Shown in pieces: positions 63,973 through 64,000 of a stretch of 64,000 nucleotides of DNA (positions are counted from its first letter, which is position 1; each line of letters begins with the position of its first letter). The DNA comes from Macrosoma leucophasiata (Eukaryota; Arthropoda; Insecta; Lepidoptera; Hedylidae): NCBI GenBank assembly GCA_036365455.1, contig JAWQUS010000032.1, positions 10,389,501 to 10,453,500 of the forward strand, read 5' to 3'. A program made the position numbers and the translations under genes. The notes beneath the pieces were generated by a model, which was given only the letters and a program-made list of their open reading frames with translations, searched no databases and was not told the DNA's origin.

Positions 63973-64000
63973 AAACTTTCCTATAGTTACTCCCAAAAGT

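Overview
This window looks like intergenic and intronic DNA from a moth or butterfly (Lepidoptera). It is AT-rich and crowded with transposable elements. Those I recognise are non-LTR retrotransposons with short-repeat or poly(A) tails, a BEL/Pao LTR retrotransposon, mariner, Helitron remnants, tRNA- and 5S-derived SINEs and many small inverted-repeat elements. The insect-type introns and the BEL/Pao, mariner and PHD-finger LINE repertoire point to an insect. Assignment to Lepidoptera is inference from the repeat families. No prokaryotic gene organisation is present.

The only host gene I can reconstruct is a six-exon gene on the + strand, from 12984 to 33012. It encodes a 313-residue CRAL-TRIO (alpha-tocopherol-transfer-protein-like) lipid-binding protein. 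All five introns have GT..AG borders, and the reading phase is kept across every junction. Intron 1 is 13.4 kb long and carries most of the mobile DNA on the left side. The largest item is a sense-strand BEL/Pao polyprotein (17421-21539, continuing in another frame to 21963) that has lost its reverse-transcriptase core by an in-frame deletion.

Layout. 0-12.9 kb: repeat-derived DNA with nested inverted-repeat elements (4683-5284, 5780-6304), an RTE-like RT fossil (about 7400-7865) and a 1.57-kb Helitron-like element with canonical ends (7913-9486). 13-33 kb: the CRAL-TRIO gene and its TE-filled introns. 33.08-33.74 kb: a 117-bp GC-rich tandem array just after the stop codon, with a shorter relative in intron 1 (25046-25376). 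36.6-37.3 kb: three tandem 5S-derived SINEs. 38.2-46.2 kb: a layered nest. A mariner fragment is split by a 5'-truncated LINE, and next to it lies an antisense CR1/Jockey-type LINE split by a complete sense LINE (39970-45086) with a matching target-site duplication. 50.3-54.4 kb: a decayed Helitron helicase region, interrupted near its 5' end by a tRNA SINE and a mariner. 55-64 kb: low-density repeat fragments and no gene.

A ~300-bp SINE-like family (called family A here) occurs about 20 times in all states of decay. A second ~220-bp family (family B) occurs six times. Several copies are inserted in each other, which lets the order of insertions be read. No new biochemical system was found. 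The most unusual items are the array built from hairpin-bearing monomers, the RT-less but otherwise open BEL/Pao ORF, the 5S-derived SINEs, and SINE tails that match LINE 3' ends in the same window.
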